From Amblyornis subalaris (lineage: Eukaryota; Chordata; Aves; Passeriformes; Ptilonorhynchidae): 64,000 nucleotides of DNA. This document shows positions 1-12,029 of the stretch, one piece after another. Each line of letters begins with the position of its first letter. Position 1 is the stretch's first letter. A program made the position numbers and the translations under genes. The stretch is taken from assembly GCA_018881555.1 (NCBI GenBank), contig JACAXG010000002.1, forward strand, positions 21,465,183 through 21,529,182. The letters run 5' to 3'. The notes beneath the pieces are model-generated. The model worked only from the letters and a program-made list of their open reading frames with translations, was not told the origin of the DNA and searched no databases.

Positions 1-1542
1 CCATCCTGTAAGATATTGCATGTGGGACATTGGTAAGTGATTTATAGCTGAAAGATCAATCCAAGTCCACTGGGAAGTGGTAGTAACAAGGAAAAGCCTG
101 GAGAGCTGCAATTTCTAATATGCTTGCAGAAAGCCACCAAGTTTGAAGAGAGGCAGTAAAAAAAAATACATAGACACCAGATAGCAAGCACTTTAATGAA
201 AAATGTTGTCATGTAAAACAGATGCCCAAAGCCAAACAATATTTGAAAGAGTAATGTTAATTTGGTGATTCCTAAACAGAGCTCCATACAAGGTTAATTT
301 TACTAAGTCAATCCATTCCATAAATATACGAAAAGTCTTTATTCATTATATCCTCATTTAATAGCTTGAAGTAAATTGAGAGCATAGCTTGAAGTTGTAG
401 TGCACTCTAAATAAGTCAAGTCCTGGCAGAATAGAAGGATAAATGAAAATCTGGAGTTTTGACTCATATATGCCCTCATACACTTTGGAGATCCTTTAGG
501 CTACCAATGGAAGATATGCTGAATCTTTAAAAATTGCATTCGGTAACTGACTATTACAGGAAAATAAAGCTCACAGCAACATCTCTGTTTAGAAGAAACA
601 GTATTGTCTAGTACATTTCTCTCTCACTCCATCTTATATTATTAAGGATATTCTCCTTTGATTTTTGTTACAAAGTAATTTACCTTTTCTTCTTCCAAGC
701 TGCTTTTAAATGGCACAATTATCAATTTTCATGGCAAGCCATGCTAATCTTTTTTACCAACCTCAAACTCTTAAGCCTTGGCTTTTAGGGAGTCTGTGCT
801 GTATTGTAGAGGAATTTCTGGTACATCCATTTTAAAATGAAGGAAGAGTGTTTTCTTTGTAACAACCATTTAGGTCTCCTGTACAAATAAAAATTTTGAT
901 GTCACATTTAAAAATATGTTTGGCTGCTTTATATGCAAAAATGTGTTAAAAAGTAAATGCTTTTAAATTCTTGATGCTATTAGAAGACATTATCAGTTTA
1001 GGCATAAAAGAAGGACATTTTATTTGGGGTGCTGTCCAGCTTTCTCTGATTTTAATACTGCTCCTTTTGGTATGGTCTGTGAGGATAAGCATGGGAGTAA
1101 GCTCATGGTCAATGTGCAGATCTTTGCAGGTGATGACTACCTGCAGCAGACCTCCTGGATCCTCCACCTCATAACTGAGGAGTTTCTAAGAACATGCTGG
1201 GATGCAGGATGACCTGATTGAACAGACCTCCTTAACGAGGTTGTGAGCCATTACAGAACTTGAATTATCAGTATGACTGCAAATGCCTGGATAAAAGACT
1301 ATTAATTGGCTTTTCTGAAGCACAAATGTTCATATTCAGTCTTGAGCCCTGAATCAGCCCAACTGAGGTTAGGGACATGTCTGACTTAAGAAGTGTTGCT
1401 CACTTTCTAAAAATGTCTTCAGTGGTTGCATTTTGTTACACAGAAGTGAAAACACAAAAAGTAGTGTGCATATTGAGCAATACTGAGTAATTCCAGTGTC
1501 GTGGGCTACAAGACCAGTCTGGTGAGTGGTGGGGTTTGATGT

Positions 1543-1910
1543 GTGCAGATTTCAGGTTCAGTGTGGAGTTGGAAGGAGTGGATCAGGAAAAGAATAATTT
1601 TGGGAGAGGACTTGAATGCCACAAGCTTCATGGGAAAGAATTTGACGGTAACACCTCAGGGAAGATGCACTCTTGACTTTAGGACATATTCGTTTACCAA
1701 GACATTAGTCAAGTACTGGAATGAGCTTCCTAGAAAGATGGGCCGTGTCCCAAACCTGTCAGTTTTTAAGAGGCATATAGACAATGCCCTTGATAACATG
1801 CTACAATTTTTNTTCCAATCTGAAGTGATAAAGCAGTGGGCTAGATGATCACTGTAAGTTCCTTCCAGATGAACTAGTCTAGTCTAGTCTATTCTATTCT
1901 GCTCTGTTCC
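1543..1910 (+). repeat. CR1-like LINE 3' end (ORF2 C-terminus plus 3' UTR)
   Basis: The + strand frame from 1543 ends in a degraded CR1 ORF2 C-terminus: the YWNELPRK...VFKRHIDNALDN pattern (about 1715-1800) matches the family's HWNxLPxxVVxxPSxxxFKxxLDxxL signature. It is followed by a 3' UTR-like TAGATGATCACTGTAAG, CTTCCAG, and then degenerate short tandem units TCTAG/TCTATTC near 1875-1905, as expected at the CR1 3' microsatellite end. The 5' part is truncated, which is usual for CR1. One ambiguous base lies at 1812. The divergence suggests an old insertion. The true 5' limit is unclear. Confidence 0.7.
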
Positions 1911-4900
1911 AAAGGGACTGGAAAATAACTGGATGTAGAGGGGAGAAAAGCAAGAACGTTTGGGAGAGCGTTAGGAAAATGGAACTTTCAGAGGCAAAGC
2001 ATTGACACTCTGGGATAGGGAAGATTAGATCTGGAAGGAACTGGGATAAAGGAAGTAAAGCCAGAAGATTTTGGGGAGAGGAGTTTGGAGAAGGAAGACG
2101 GGAGAGATGGGAGGCTCTGCAGCAAAATGGACTGAGTCAACATCAGCTTCTGGTACCAGAGGCCATTTCCCTCTCCCAGACATATGCATGGATTTGAAAT
2201 ATCTTTGCCCTGACTTTTTGCCTTCATAAAGCTCTATATTTCAAATTTCAGGGACCTATTTTCTTCAAACAAANGCCAGACAGATTTAAAATTCTGATTT
2301 TCCCTAAATTGCACAGTTAACAGACAAACCCAGCATTCGTATTCTGTTCTTCCCTACTCCTCCTATATGGAAAGTCTACAGAGCATAATTGACAGCTGTA
2401 GCTGTGAGAGCTTTTATGCTTTTATGGATGTGTTTTGGGGTATGTTGATTTACATATGTCCTGGTGTGTAAGTTCCTGCATGACGCTAATATACATCTGA
2501 GAACCTCTGATAACAAAAGCTGTAGTAGAACTGGGTCAAATGTGTTTAAGTAAATACACTACTGATACAACACAGTAAAAAAAATAATCATCTGCAAGGA
2601 GATTAGGTGTGAAGTACACTTGATAATACTGAGCAAGCTAATGAGTTCTTCTGAGTTATCATCATGCATTATTTAATTTCAGGTATGAAGAAGGTGTTTG
2701 GCAAAGATAAGCCCATACTTGCAGTTTAAAATATGAACTGTAAGATAAGGCACAAAAGAAGTTGTACTNGTGGCTTCCTATGCCAAATCTGGGTCCTTCT
2801 CTATTAATGTATAACACAGTAACTCTCTGATAATAGGATTTTTTACTTTATTGAGGTGAGTACTTTGAAGATAATTCAGCTTAGTCTAGCTGTGTCCATA
2901 GATTGCAGCGATAATAGTTGGCATGGTAAGGGTCATCTGGAATCTTTATTGAAAGTTAGTTTTTGTCCCTTCAAAAAACAGTTTTCAAATCTTAAACTTT
3001 TAAGTAATATAAGGCAAACACCACACTGGCTGCTGAGCNGCCTAAGTTCAAAGTAGAATTATGGAGTAAAATGTATTCATTAAACATTACTGTGCAGATT
3101 GTGAAAAATACCTGAAGCATTTCCCCTCCTTTGGCCTAAAAATAGACAAATCATTTTGAAGGAAATCTTGGGAGGTTAGGAAAAAACTCCAACATTTATG
3201 CAAGGTATCTGTTCAAATCTTGTTTAAAGGAAATAAAATTAGACAGTTTTCAGTGCAGCCCCAGTTTTAAAGCTGTGGTAAGCCGCTTCCCCCCCAAAAA
3301 GATAGTTGGTTTTTTTTCATGTAGATACGTTTCCAGTGTATTTAAACAAGAAGAGCAGAGATCAAAACAGATGAAAGAATACTAAGTATTTTATTTCAAT
3401 CTAATTTTTCAGCACGTTTGTGCAACTTGCTCTTTTTTGTAAAGCTCAAGCAGGTTTGCCTACTGCTATTGTAGTGTTACAAGGCTACTCTGGAATATTT
3501 TAAACAGAAGTCTTTTGAACACACGGGAAATGTTCATTGTTAGCAATTTGTTAAATGATCGGGCTAATAAAAATCTAACATATGATTAATCTGGGAGCCA
3601 AGTAGTATTTCTTTCAATTGGCTTAACAAGTAGGACAAAACCCCTATTCAAAATGCATCGCCTGGGAAATGTGAGTGAATTACAGCAGAAATAGTTTTCT
3701 GATTGTGTACGTTGCATGAAGGAATATTTAAAGCATTTGAAGGCAGAGCGAAATCATTTTGCAGTTCAAGCACTGAATTTAACATAAGTGGAATATTTAG
3801 TGCTATTTTAACATTTTCTATCATTTCCCAAGACTTGAATGGAATGTCTTTTTCCGACTTGCAATAGTGTTTATTACTCAATTATTCAACGTTTACTAGT
3901 ATAATTATAAAATATAAGCAGAAATCAGCATATTTATGAGACATCTATAATCAACATTTTTCTTTTTATAGAAAACACTATGGTTGAGGGAGAGTTGTAA
4001 TTGCTATGTATTTTAATCATTGGTCTAGTTTCTTTTCAGTGTCCAGCTACAGGAATTGGTGTTTGTCCTACCTTTTAGTTGAATGAAAGCTGTCCCTCAA
4101 TAGAGGGAGTGTCTGCTTGCCAGCTGTCACCGAAAATCCCTGTTTTCTCAACTCAGATATGCTCCTCTTGCAGCAGGCGTGATTCACAGGAGTGCTGAGC
4201 AGGCAATTCAAAAGAGTTAGAAGGAGGCAGCCCTCTCATTCAAAAACCCCTTTTTGGTCACTTTTGGACTTTTTAACTTATTGAAAAGCTGAGCTGAATC
4301 ATATGCTGGCTACTGACTGATGGGTCTGCCTTCTGATTCAGTTCCAGGAGAGAATAATTTTTTGTTTCCCAGCAGAAAATGACTCCATATGAGAGGTGGA
4401 AGGGGATTGGGGATTCTCACTTGTTTAACCTCCATGTTCTCATTTATCTGCGTTAAAGAAGAGCATGAAATTCATTTGACATGTCTCCCTAAAGGGATAG
4501 AGTTTTTTTGAGAGTAGGGAACAAATTCCTTTATGTTTTGTAACCAGTAAAAATTGCTTCTTATGAGAAAAAGTTACAGCATTTTCCTGTGTTTTTCAGT
4601 CTACTCATATTCTTGTGGCGAAACTCAGATTTCAGAAAGGGGGAAAAGCTTCCTGGAAGATCTTACACAAATGCCTTCCTGTCTGTCATCCATTTCTCTG
4701 CTTCTGTTAATGTAAAGGTCAGATAGCAATACCTGTGATTTTTTTTTTCCATATTAAGGAATGAGAGGTAAGTCTAAAGTATTAGTGTTTCCTGGAATCC
4801 AAGACAGTAATCTCAAATCAAGATATTTTCCTCCTTTTCAGTACTACTTCTGAATCTGTTCATTCTGCTAGTGGATTTGGATTATTTGAAAATTCCATCT

Positions 4901-7900
4901 TCTGAACACTGGTTTCGTGGCTATAATAGTCCTGTAGCTGACTTTCAGAGATGACTATGCTCTGCTTTATTGATTTCATATAAGATCTCTTATGCTGATA
5001 CTTATATTTAGCCTAAACAGTTCTGTGTTATCAAAGGATGTAAACCTTGCCTTTGGAGTATACTCAGTCACTGCCATAGCCCTTGGGAGAAAAAACATGA
5101 GAAAAGTATAGATCTTGAAAATGACAGTGCAGGATGTTAATTGTCATCATATACCTTGGCTGAGGCAGATTAATCTTTGTTACAGTTACTGTTTCATTTT
5201 GATATTTCTGACATGAGACAGATAACTATGACATGACATGAGTGCTTCTTAAATGCCATTATTGTGTTCTTTCAAAATGCAGTATCAGAAAAGTTATATA
5301 CTTCTGTTAATTTATATAGACAACTCTAATCATCATGTTCCCTGCACCTTAGCTTGAGCGATACTTCAAACCATTTTTCAAAACTTAGTGCAAAACACTT
5401 CATATTTTAGACACCAAAATTTTAGTCAGCTCCACGGCGTTGGACTTATCTCTAACAATATGGGAAATACTTTTTACTATTGATTCTTTTTGGCATGTAG
5501 CCAAAATCATGGGACTAGTTTATTTGCACTTTTTGATCCTGGTACATGGAATGTATTCTTTGAGAGCTGCTTATCTGTGTGATTTACTTCTGTTTAATAT
5601 GAGTCTGTCCACTCTTAGGATGAGCCAGTTTCTGAGGTAACATTAATTTCATTCGAATTACAAGTCAGTTACGACTCTAAACCTAAAACTCTCATTTGTC
5701 TGAAAATTCTGGTTTAGTGCCATAGAGAAGACCAAGTGGGAATGCCAATGTTAGAGCATTGCTGTTCTGGAGGCAGTGATCCCATTCACTTCTATGGAAA
5801 GGCACAAGATTGTCACAAGGCACATCTCTTTCCAGTGCAGAAGGGCAGAACAAAAGGTCATAGTGCCACAGCATCTCTCTGCTTCAGGGAGCAGGGGGTT
5901 TTTGTAGGATGGGGGTAACAAAATGCCAGTATCTCATAGGAATCTGATGAATGTTCATAAATGTTTGTAAAACTCTGGGATGCCTTAATTGGTGGTGATG
6001 CTGACAGTCGTAAGAAAGCCAATATTAATAGATTTGTGCNCAAAGTTTATGAAAGCATGTAAAAAACTATATAGAAATAGGGTAGTGAGCCTGACATATT
6101 AAGAGGAAAAAAATGAAGCTACATGTTTATAAAGCACAAGGAATATAAGATCATTTTTCTGGAACTTCAGCCTCAGCTGTTTGCTTCATTTAAAGGATGC
6201 ATGCCTTTACTTTTATGATAAATCTTATAATGAAAGTGACATTTCCTGTCCTGTATTTATTTGGCAGGTCCTTTAACATGTATCTCAGCTTCCTTAATGC
6301 ATCCCTTTAAGTTCACAGTTTAGGACTGCAGTGTCTATAGTCCAGAGTGGTAAGTGCTGCCAGGAGTATTGAGAAAGGGAGGAATTAGCAGCGGGTCAAC
6401 TACTACTGATTACCATAAAATAGTTTCTGTATATATGGTTCTGAATTGAGTCTGTGTCCATTCTGAATTGTTTTGAGTTGAATGCGCTTTTACTTGGCCT
6501 TTCACCCAACACTGCTGGCTAGTTAATATTGCTTGGATGAGGACAGGATAAACCTTCATTCCTTTGCAGTAAATCATTGCTTCTTCCCCTCTCTCTTCAT
6601 GTTTTCCTAGTCCCACTGTCTTGTGTCTGTTTCTTAGAAATATTTACCCTACTTTGATGCAAGATTTGTAATTTCTTGGGAGACTTTCCTCTCCAGACTA
6701 CCAAGGAAGCTGAGAACTGGGAAGCTCATTGCTTTCAGCTGTGGCTGATTCTCCACTGGGGGAAGAACTTGCAGATGAAGTCTGCTTCATGCTAAGGAGA
6801 CTTCCGTTGAGTTTCTAGGCAAGAATGATGAATTATGTAATCCTACTGGCACAGCAGCACTATGTGGGAATAGAAAATGCATAGGAAGGATGGAATCTTT
6901 GAAGAATTTTATTACCTAAATCCATAATGCAAATTTCAGAAGCGTGTATTTTAAGATTGTTGCTGAAGTGTAAAACCAGAGCACTTTAACACCAGGAGAC
7001 AGCTTGTGCCATTACAAAAATTTCAAGGACTTATATTATAATAAGAATTTTTATTGATATGATTTTTAGGTGCCGGCGGTTGTTGTTGCTGTTCCTGTTA
7101 TTATGTGTGAGTAACATAACTTATTCTTTACATTCATGGCAGTAGTCAAACTATTTTCCTGACACTCTCTACAAATAAAATTTTTTCAAAAGGTTAAGAA
7201 ATTGATCATGATGTAGCCATCCGACGTGGAAAATACTGACTCAGTGGTAGATGTTTAGGAATCACTCAATTAAGGAGTGGAAATGCCAGCCCACCCTAGC
7301 TATTAAGTATGGTGCTTTATCTGTAGATTCATTCTTTTCATGCATTTTGCACAACAAAGGAAATCCTTGAAGAAGAAATATTTTTAATTCTGTTTGCAAA
7401 TCTTGTTCTGAATATAAACCAGACCTGGGTTCTTGTCTTAAATTACTTTTCATTGTAATATTAGAAAAGGCTTCCAAAATCAAATCATTAAGGCAAGCAG
7501 ANTTCATTGCAGTAAATCCTGCATACAGCAAAATGCATTTTAGCAATCACAGCTGCATAACTTTTTAATAGACTTTTATTTATCTTAAATCAAATCATGT
7601 TGTCGTGAGCACTGTTGTAGTAGCATATTTCTTTGCTCAATCCATACTCCACTCAACATTTAACCACGCATTTTCCTTTTTTCTTTAATTTCTTTATATA
7701 ATTAGACCTTTTGATCGACATGAAATCAGTGCCATAAAACAAACACACACCCGCCAGGTGAAATCAGTGCTTCTTTATTCTGAATACCTAGCTACTGACC
7801 CTATTACAATTAATTTAATGGCTGTTAGTTTTGTTTCTATTAGAGATTTAAAGAGGTTGGATTCCACTCCTCATAGAATTCTGTATNTTGTCTGAGTCCT

Positions 7901-8070
7901 GTTGGTCTGCTTTGGACAATGACCTTTGTATTCCCAGTGAGATTCTTATTTGATTTGTGGACATATTGATACATCATTTTCTACGTCTTTAAACTTGATT
8001 TCAGTAATTCACCCTTTTAGACAGATATCAAAATACTAATTTCAACATGTAAATTATATATCAGTATGAG
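1911..8070. other. Intronic AT-rich sequence, nothing recognised
   Basis: About 6 kb of intron with short homopolymer runs (for example T-rich near 4740 and 8465) but no repeat family, exon or RNA gene that I can support. Open frames of 60-94 codons here (for example the minus frame 7262-7546) show no known motif and are treated as chance. Confidence 0.5.
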
Positions 8071-8071
8071 G

Positions 8072-8165
8072 TAGGTTGATCCTGGCTATATGCCAGGTGT
8101 CCACCAAAGCTGCTCTAATACTTCCCTCCTCAGTGGGACAGGAAAGAGGAAATAGAACAGAGTGC
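8072..8165 (-). mobile_element. Fragment of an avian ERV LTR
   Basis: About 95 bases (GGTTGATCCTGGCTATATGCC, then a CCACCAAAGCTGCTCTAA motif, CCTCCTCAGTGGGACAGG, and a purine-rich AAATAGAACAGAG end) resemble one end of a common avian endogenous retrovirus LTR read on the minus strand. The rest of the LTR is absent. The match is from memory of the family pattern and is moderately degraded, so the family name is left open. Confidence 0.5.
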
Positions 8166-9149
8166 ACAAGCAATGTAAGAGAGTTTCCATTTTTCAGTGG
8201 TTGTATTGCTCATTGAACAGAGCTCACGCCAGAAAACTCTGCTGTTCCTCTAACTGTGTCATAAAAGTCATAAAGCCATGACCAACAGGCACATCAAATG
8301 CACATCAAATAGTATAATTGTATAGGAATATATAGGGCTTTATCATGGTAGTACCATCAGTCCTGGTGACTTTGTAAATTTCTGTAGGCTAGGGCAGACC
8401 ATCTATAAGTATTAATGCACATAATTACCTTGTTCACAACAGAAAGGGAAAATATCTTCCTGAATTTTTTTTTCATGCAAGAGCTTAGATTTAAGGTGTA
8501 AGGATATAATTTTAGCACATATGTATAGTGTAGTTTGGAGTATATTTAATATAATATCTGTTCTTACTTTTCCTCACAGAAATTGGTGCAACTTAATGTT
8601 GCACAAATCATACATCTTGCTTCATTTGGGGATTGATTTTCAACCTCGAATTTGGTATTTCCTGCTTTTTGGTTTGTATTGGATCCTTTATGTTGCCTAG
8701 TCTTAAGTATTATTAAAGTTGCAGGGCTTTTTAAAAAGAAATTACATGAACATTTGTTGTTTTCTGATTTTTATGGTTTTAAAAAGCTCATTTCATTTAC
8801 TAGGTATTGATGTTACAAATCTTAAGGATTATCCAATGTCTTGTAAATCTAGAAAAATGCTGTTTCTTGCAAGCAGTAGATCTAAATATCTACCCAAATC
8901 ATCACCATCATTACGCAGTCAAAATCATGTTATGTTACTGTTCTTGAAACTCATCTAGACAATGCAAANGGCAAGGTTTGGTCTCCAGATATGTTTTGAT
9001 CTAGGTTGAGAGGAGGGTTTGTTCCTTTGGTGGGTTTTAATTTTTTCGTGGTGCAAGATCTTGAACTTTCCTACCGAGAGTTTATGATCAGAAAGTTAGC
9101 AAAGTTGCCTTGAGTCTTCAAAACAGTACAATACAGGCTTATTTTTAAT

Positions 9150-9155
9150 GTTAAC
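9150..9155 (+). repeat. Target-site duplication, left copy (GTTAAC)
   Basis: Left copy of the 6-bp direct repeat bordering the solo LTR; identical to 9465-9470. The target is itself a palindrome. Confidence 0.85.
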
Positions 9156-9464
9156 TGTCGCCCTGGTTTTTGCAGTTTCTCAATGTTTTTCTCTTCTGTA
9201 ACAGAGTTCCTATGCAATTTCTATAAACATGGTCATGTTTTGATAACGTTTTCTTTATTGTTTACATTTCATTGTCCTAGGCGGAGACGTTTGATAAATT
9301 TTTCCTTTGACCAGTGTGATTGAGAGGTGGCAACCTCACCCTCCAATCTACGGTGGTTTCTAAGAACATGTAAATAAAAGAGTCGGGGTCATGTCGGCCC
9401 TTCTTCTTCTTGCTCCTTCTGACAGAGCTGAGTCCGTGTGGTTTTTTCGTGTCCAAGTGCGACA
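9156..9464 (+). mobile_element. Solo LTR of an avian endogenous retrovirus
   Basis: A 309-bp element starting TGTCGC and ending GCGACA, the canonical TG...CA LTR termini with a 6-bp inverted repeat. It is flanked on both sides by GTTAAC (9150-9155 and 9465-9470), a perfect 6-bp target-site duplication. Near the 3' side lie an AATAAA polyadenylation signal (9373-9378), a CTTCTTCTTCTTGCTCC pyrimidine tract and a T-rich stretch, all typical of an LTR R/U5 region, which sets the + orientation. No internal retroviral sequence adjoins, so this is a solo LTR left by LTR-LTR recombination. A 6-bp duplication fits class II (ERVK/alpharetrovirus-like) elements. The intact flanks argue for a fairly recent insertion. 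Confidence 0.82.
9373..9378 (+). promoter_or_regulatory. AATAAA polyadenylation signal in solo LTR
   Basis: AATAAA within the LTR, followed by a T/C-rich and GT-rich stretch (9400-9455) that could act as the downstream element. In the host gene's sense orientation it is a potential premature polyadenylation site in the NT5DC1 intron; whether it is used cannot be told from sequence. Confidence 0.6.
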
Positions 9465-9470
9465 GTTAAC
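9465..9470 (+). repeat. Target-site duplication, right copy (GTTAAC)
   Basis: Right copy of the 6-bp direct repeat bordering the solo LTR; identical to 9150-9155. Confidence 0.85.
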
Positions 9471-9833
9471 TGCAGTTTAGTGATTTTCTGTTGTTAGGGC
9501 TACATTTGTGGAATTTTATGACTAGATTTCTGTCCTATGTACAATATCGTATGTCTGTATTGCCATGAGAATTCTTCCTGCAGCCTAAGCAACTGAAAAG
9601 CCTTTCTGTAATTTATCTATCCACTTTAAATATCTAATTGCTTTCTCAGTTGTTGATTATTGCAGTTTTGGTGCTGGTTAACTCTTTGTTTGCAGGTTCT
9701 CCCTCATATCTCATCTCACAGGCCTACATTTAATTCAAACTGTGCATGAGTTTTCCATAATATCTGTCATTTGAGTGTCTAAGGGATTCCCAGGGAAGCT
9801 AGAATGAAGCAAAACAAGATATTCAACGTCAGG

Positions 9834-9884
9834 GCTTGATGATCTTGGAGGTCTTTCCCAATAGATATGATTCTGTGATCTATG
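9834..9884 (+). repeat. CR1 LINE 3' tail fragment
   Basis: GGCTTGATGATCTTGGAGG followed by TCTTTCCCAA and GATTCTGTGATCTATG matches the end of the CR1 3' UTR and its terminal ATTCTATG-type units, in + orientation. Only the last 50 bases or so are clear. The sequence just upstream (9780-9833) may be more of the same element but is not recognisable. Confidence 0.65.
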
Positions 9885-11890
9885 TCTTCTGCAGATACCA
9901 AAATTCTTTATCCTTCTCCTGTCTTGGTTATGTTGCTCTTGCTGAAGAACTTACTCTTTTTTTAAGTTTGCTTCATTAATTAGATTTTTAATCATGCCTA
10001 TTTACACCGTCATATGATAGATTAGCCAGACTACCTCTAGAATATTTTTCACAAATGAATGTCCTTAAGGTATATGGTTTTTTCTTTCACCCATGCTATC
10101 ACCTGTATTTATTTTAGCTATAGTAATTATCTCAAGTAGATGGCATTTCATTCCAATGCTTAAATATTTTTCAGTAGACTTAACTTCAATAGAGATTTGG
10201 TATTTCTTAGAAATTACATTATGTATAATTTCAAGAATATGTGTCTTCTGGATCTCCTATTAGAAAAGACAGAAAACTATCGAGTAATTACGTCTTTGCC
10301 CTGTGTTTTATTCAGTAAGTAATTTCAGACTATCTTTTATAGTTAGTCTGAGAAAATAATATTTACAACTTCTTACTGTTTACAACAAAAATTAGTTCTT
10401 TGTCTGTTTTGCAGTAACATTGTCCCAAACTTAACATTTATTTCTAACGTCCCAGAAAGCCGTGAGACCAAAACCATATTGATTTGCTAAACTTTTGAAT
10501 CATGATACAAATATTCTTGGGTTTATGTCTTCTTTGTTTCAGTGGAGAAACAATTTCTTTATTTTTGCAGAGAAGTTAAAATGACATCTTAATAAAGATT
10601 ATTTAATGTTCTGCTCTGTGGGAAAGAGAACAGGGTGTTTCTTCTACAGTGGAAAAACTTGTGGTCTCTCTAAAGCTCTGGTTGCAATTTTGTCCTCAAC
10701 TTCACTTTCCTATACTTTACTGACACTTCTTTCATCCATATGCTTGAACACTGGAACTCCATTCATCCATCAGATATGGTCCTCCCTTATGTATGTTCTT
10801 ATTTCCTTTGCATACAACCATCTCCCTTCAAACAAGCACCAAGCTATAAATGCAAAATAAACTACAGCTTGAAAAAATATTTTGATCCTCAGACAGTCCT
10901 AGATCTTAAAATTATTTAGCCTGATCCCAGGCTTTAGCCCAGCCTCTGCAGGTTTTTAATTCTTTGTGCCATATAAAAATGCAAATTCTGAAAAAAATAA
11001 ACAGGGCCAGGGTTGGGGGACAATCTCGTGGTTAGGAATGAAAGAATATACAACACATGCCTGAAATGAGCAAAATAAAGGAAATACACTCTTGGTTTGG
11101 TTCAAGCATTACTTTTCATCATTTCCAGTTGCATAATGATAAAAGTTACATGTAACAAAGTTTGCAAAGAGGGAATGATACTGCAAAATGTTTCCAACTG
11201 TCTGCTTTGCTTAGTGAAAGCACTTGGATAAGGAAATATTGGACTGGAACTTGTAAGTTTGATTGCCTTTTAACAGAGGTTCAGACAAATGTACAAAAGC
11301 TGGAAGAGCAAGATTGTAATCTCAGGAGAAGAATCTGTGCATCTCTTGACCAGGCTGCTGAGCATTTTGCAACCATGGCAATAAATACTTCTAGCCCGAG
11401 GGTCCCAGTGCCTGTAACCAGCCAGACATGACATGTTGGTAAAATAAATGTGTTGACATTCGTAAGAAACCTAGAAATTTCAGTGAGACTCTCCATAGAA
11501 ATACACAGATAGATAAGCAAGAGGAAACAAAAGCACATGAAGCTTAACACTGAATTTGTCAATGGCTAAGAGATTTAAAGTTAAGGCTTAAAGTAGCTTA
11601 AGTAAGCTACCATATGATATTGAAGCCTTGTGAAACTAATTAGAAGATAGAGGCAGGTAGGGAAGGAGATAGTAATGGTATATATACTTCAGTCTCTTAT
11701 TTTCCTGTATATTTTTATTAAAAAATGTGTAAGCTATGTTTTTTTTCTGAATGTGTGTGAAATACGAAGACATTGAAACTTGCAGTGATCTTCTGTTCTC
11801 CTAGAAAATGTATAGCTTTTCTTCAAAAATTAATAATAAAACCATATTCAGTTGGTGTGTTACAACCAGGCTTTGACATACATCATTTAA

Positions 11891-12029
11891 CCTGGGATTA
11901 GCTCAGTTGGTGAGTTCTAATAACACCAGGGTTGTGGGTTTGATCCCTGCATAGGCCATTCACTTACAAGTTGGACTTGATTCTTCTAGGTCACTTCCAA
12001 CTCAGAATATTGTGTGATTTTGTGATTAG
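11891..12029 (+). mobile_element. TguSINE1-type SINE (tRNA-Ile head, CR1-like tail)
   Basis: The 5' part is a tRNA-Ile(AAT)-derived head: box A TAGCTCAGTTGG (11899-11910) is perfect, the anticodon-like AAT falls at 11919-11921 within CTAATAACACC, and box B GGTTTGATCCC (11937-11947) differs from the consensus by one C-to-T change. GGCCATTCACTTACAAG continues into a CR1-type tail, with TCACTTCCAACTCAGAATATT and the terminal repeats GTGTGATTTTGTGATT. This head-plus-tail arrangement is that of TguSINE1, a SINE known from passerine birds and mobilised by CR1. It is near full length. The head is not a functional tRNA gene: the stems are eroded and a few bases are missing in the D-arm. Confidence 0.85.

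Noticed and set aside
11162..11431. 89-codon + strand frame with a coiled-coil-like segment (TNVQKLEEQDCNLRRR)
   Set aside because: No recognised family and no convincing splice context beyond an AG near 11277; likely chance.
11891..11965. Functional tRNA-Ile gene
   Set aside because: Stem pairing is eroded, the D-arm is short and a CR1-like tail follows directly, so it is a SINE head.
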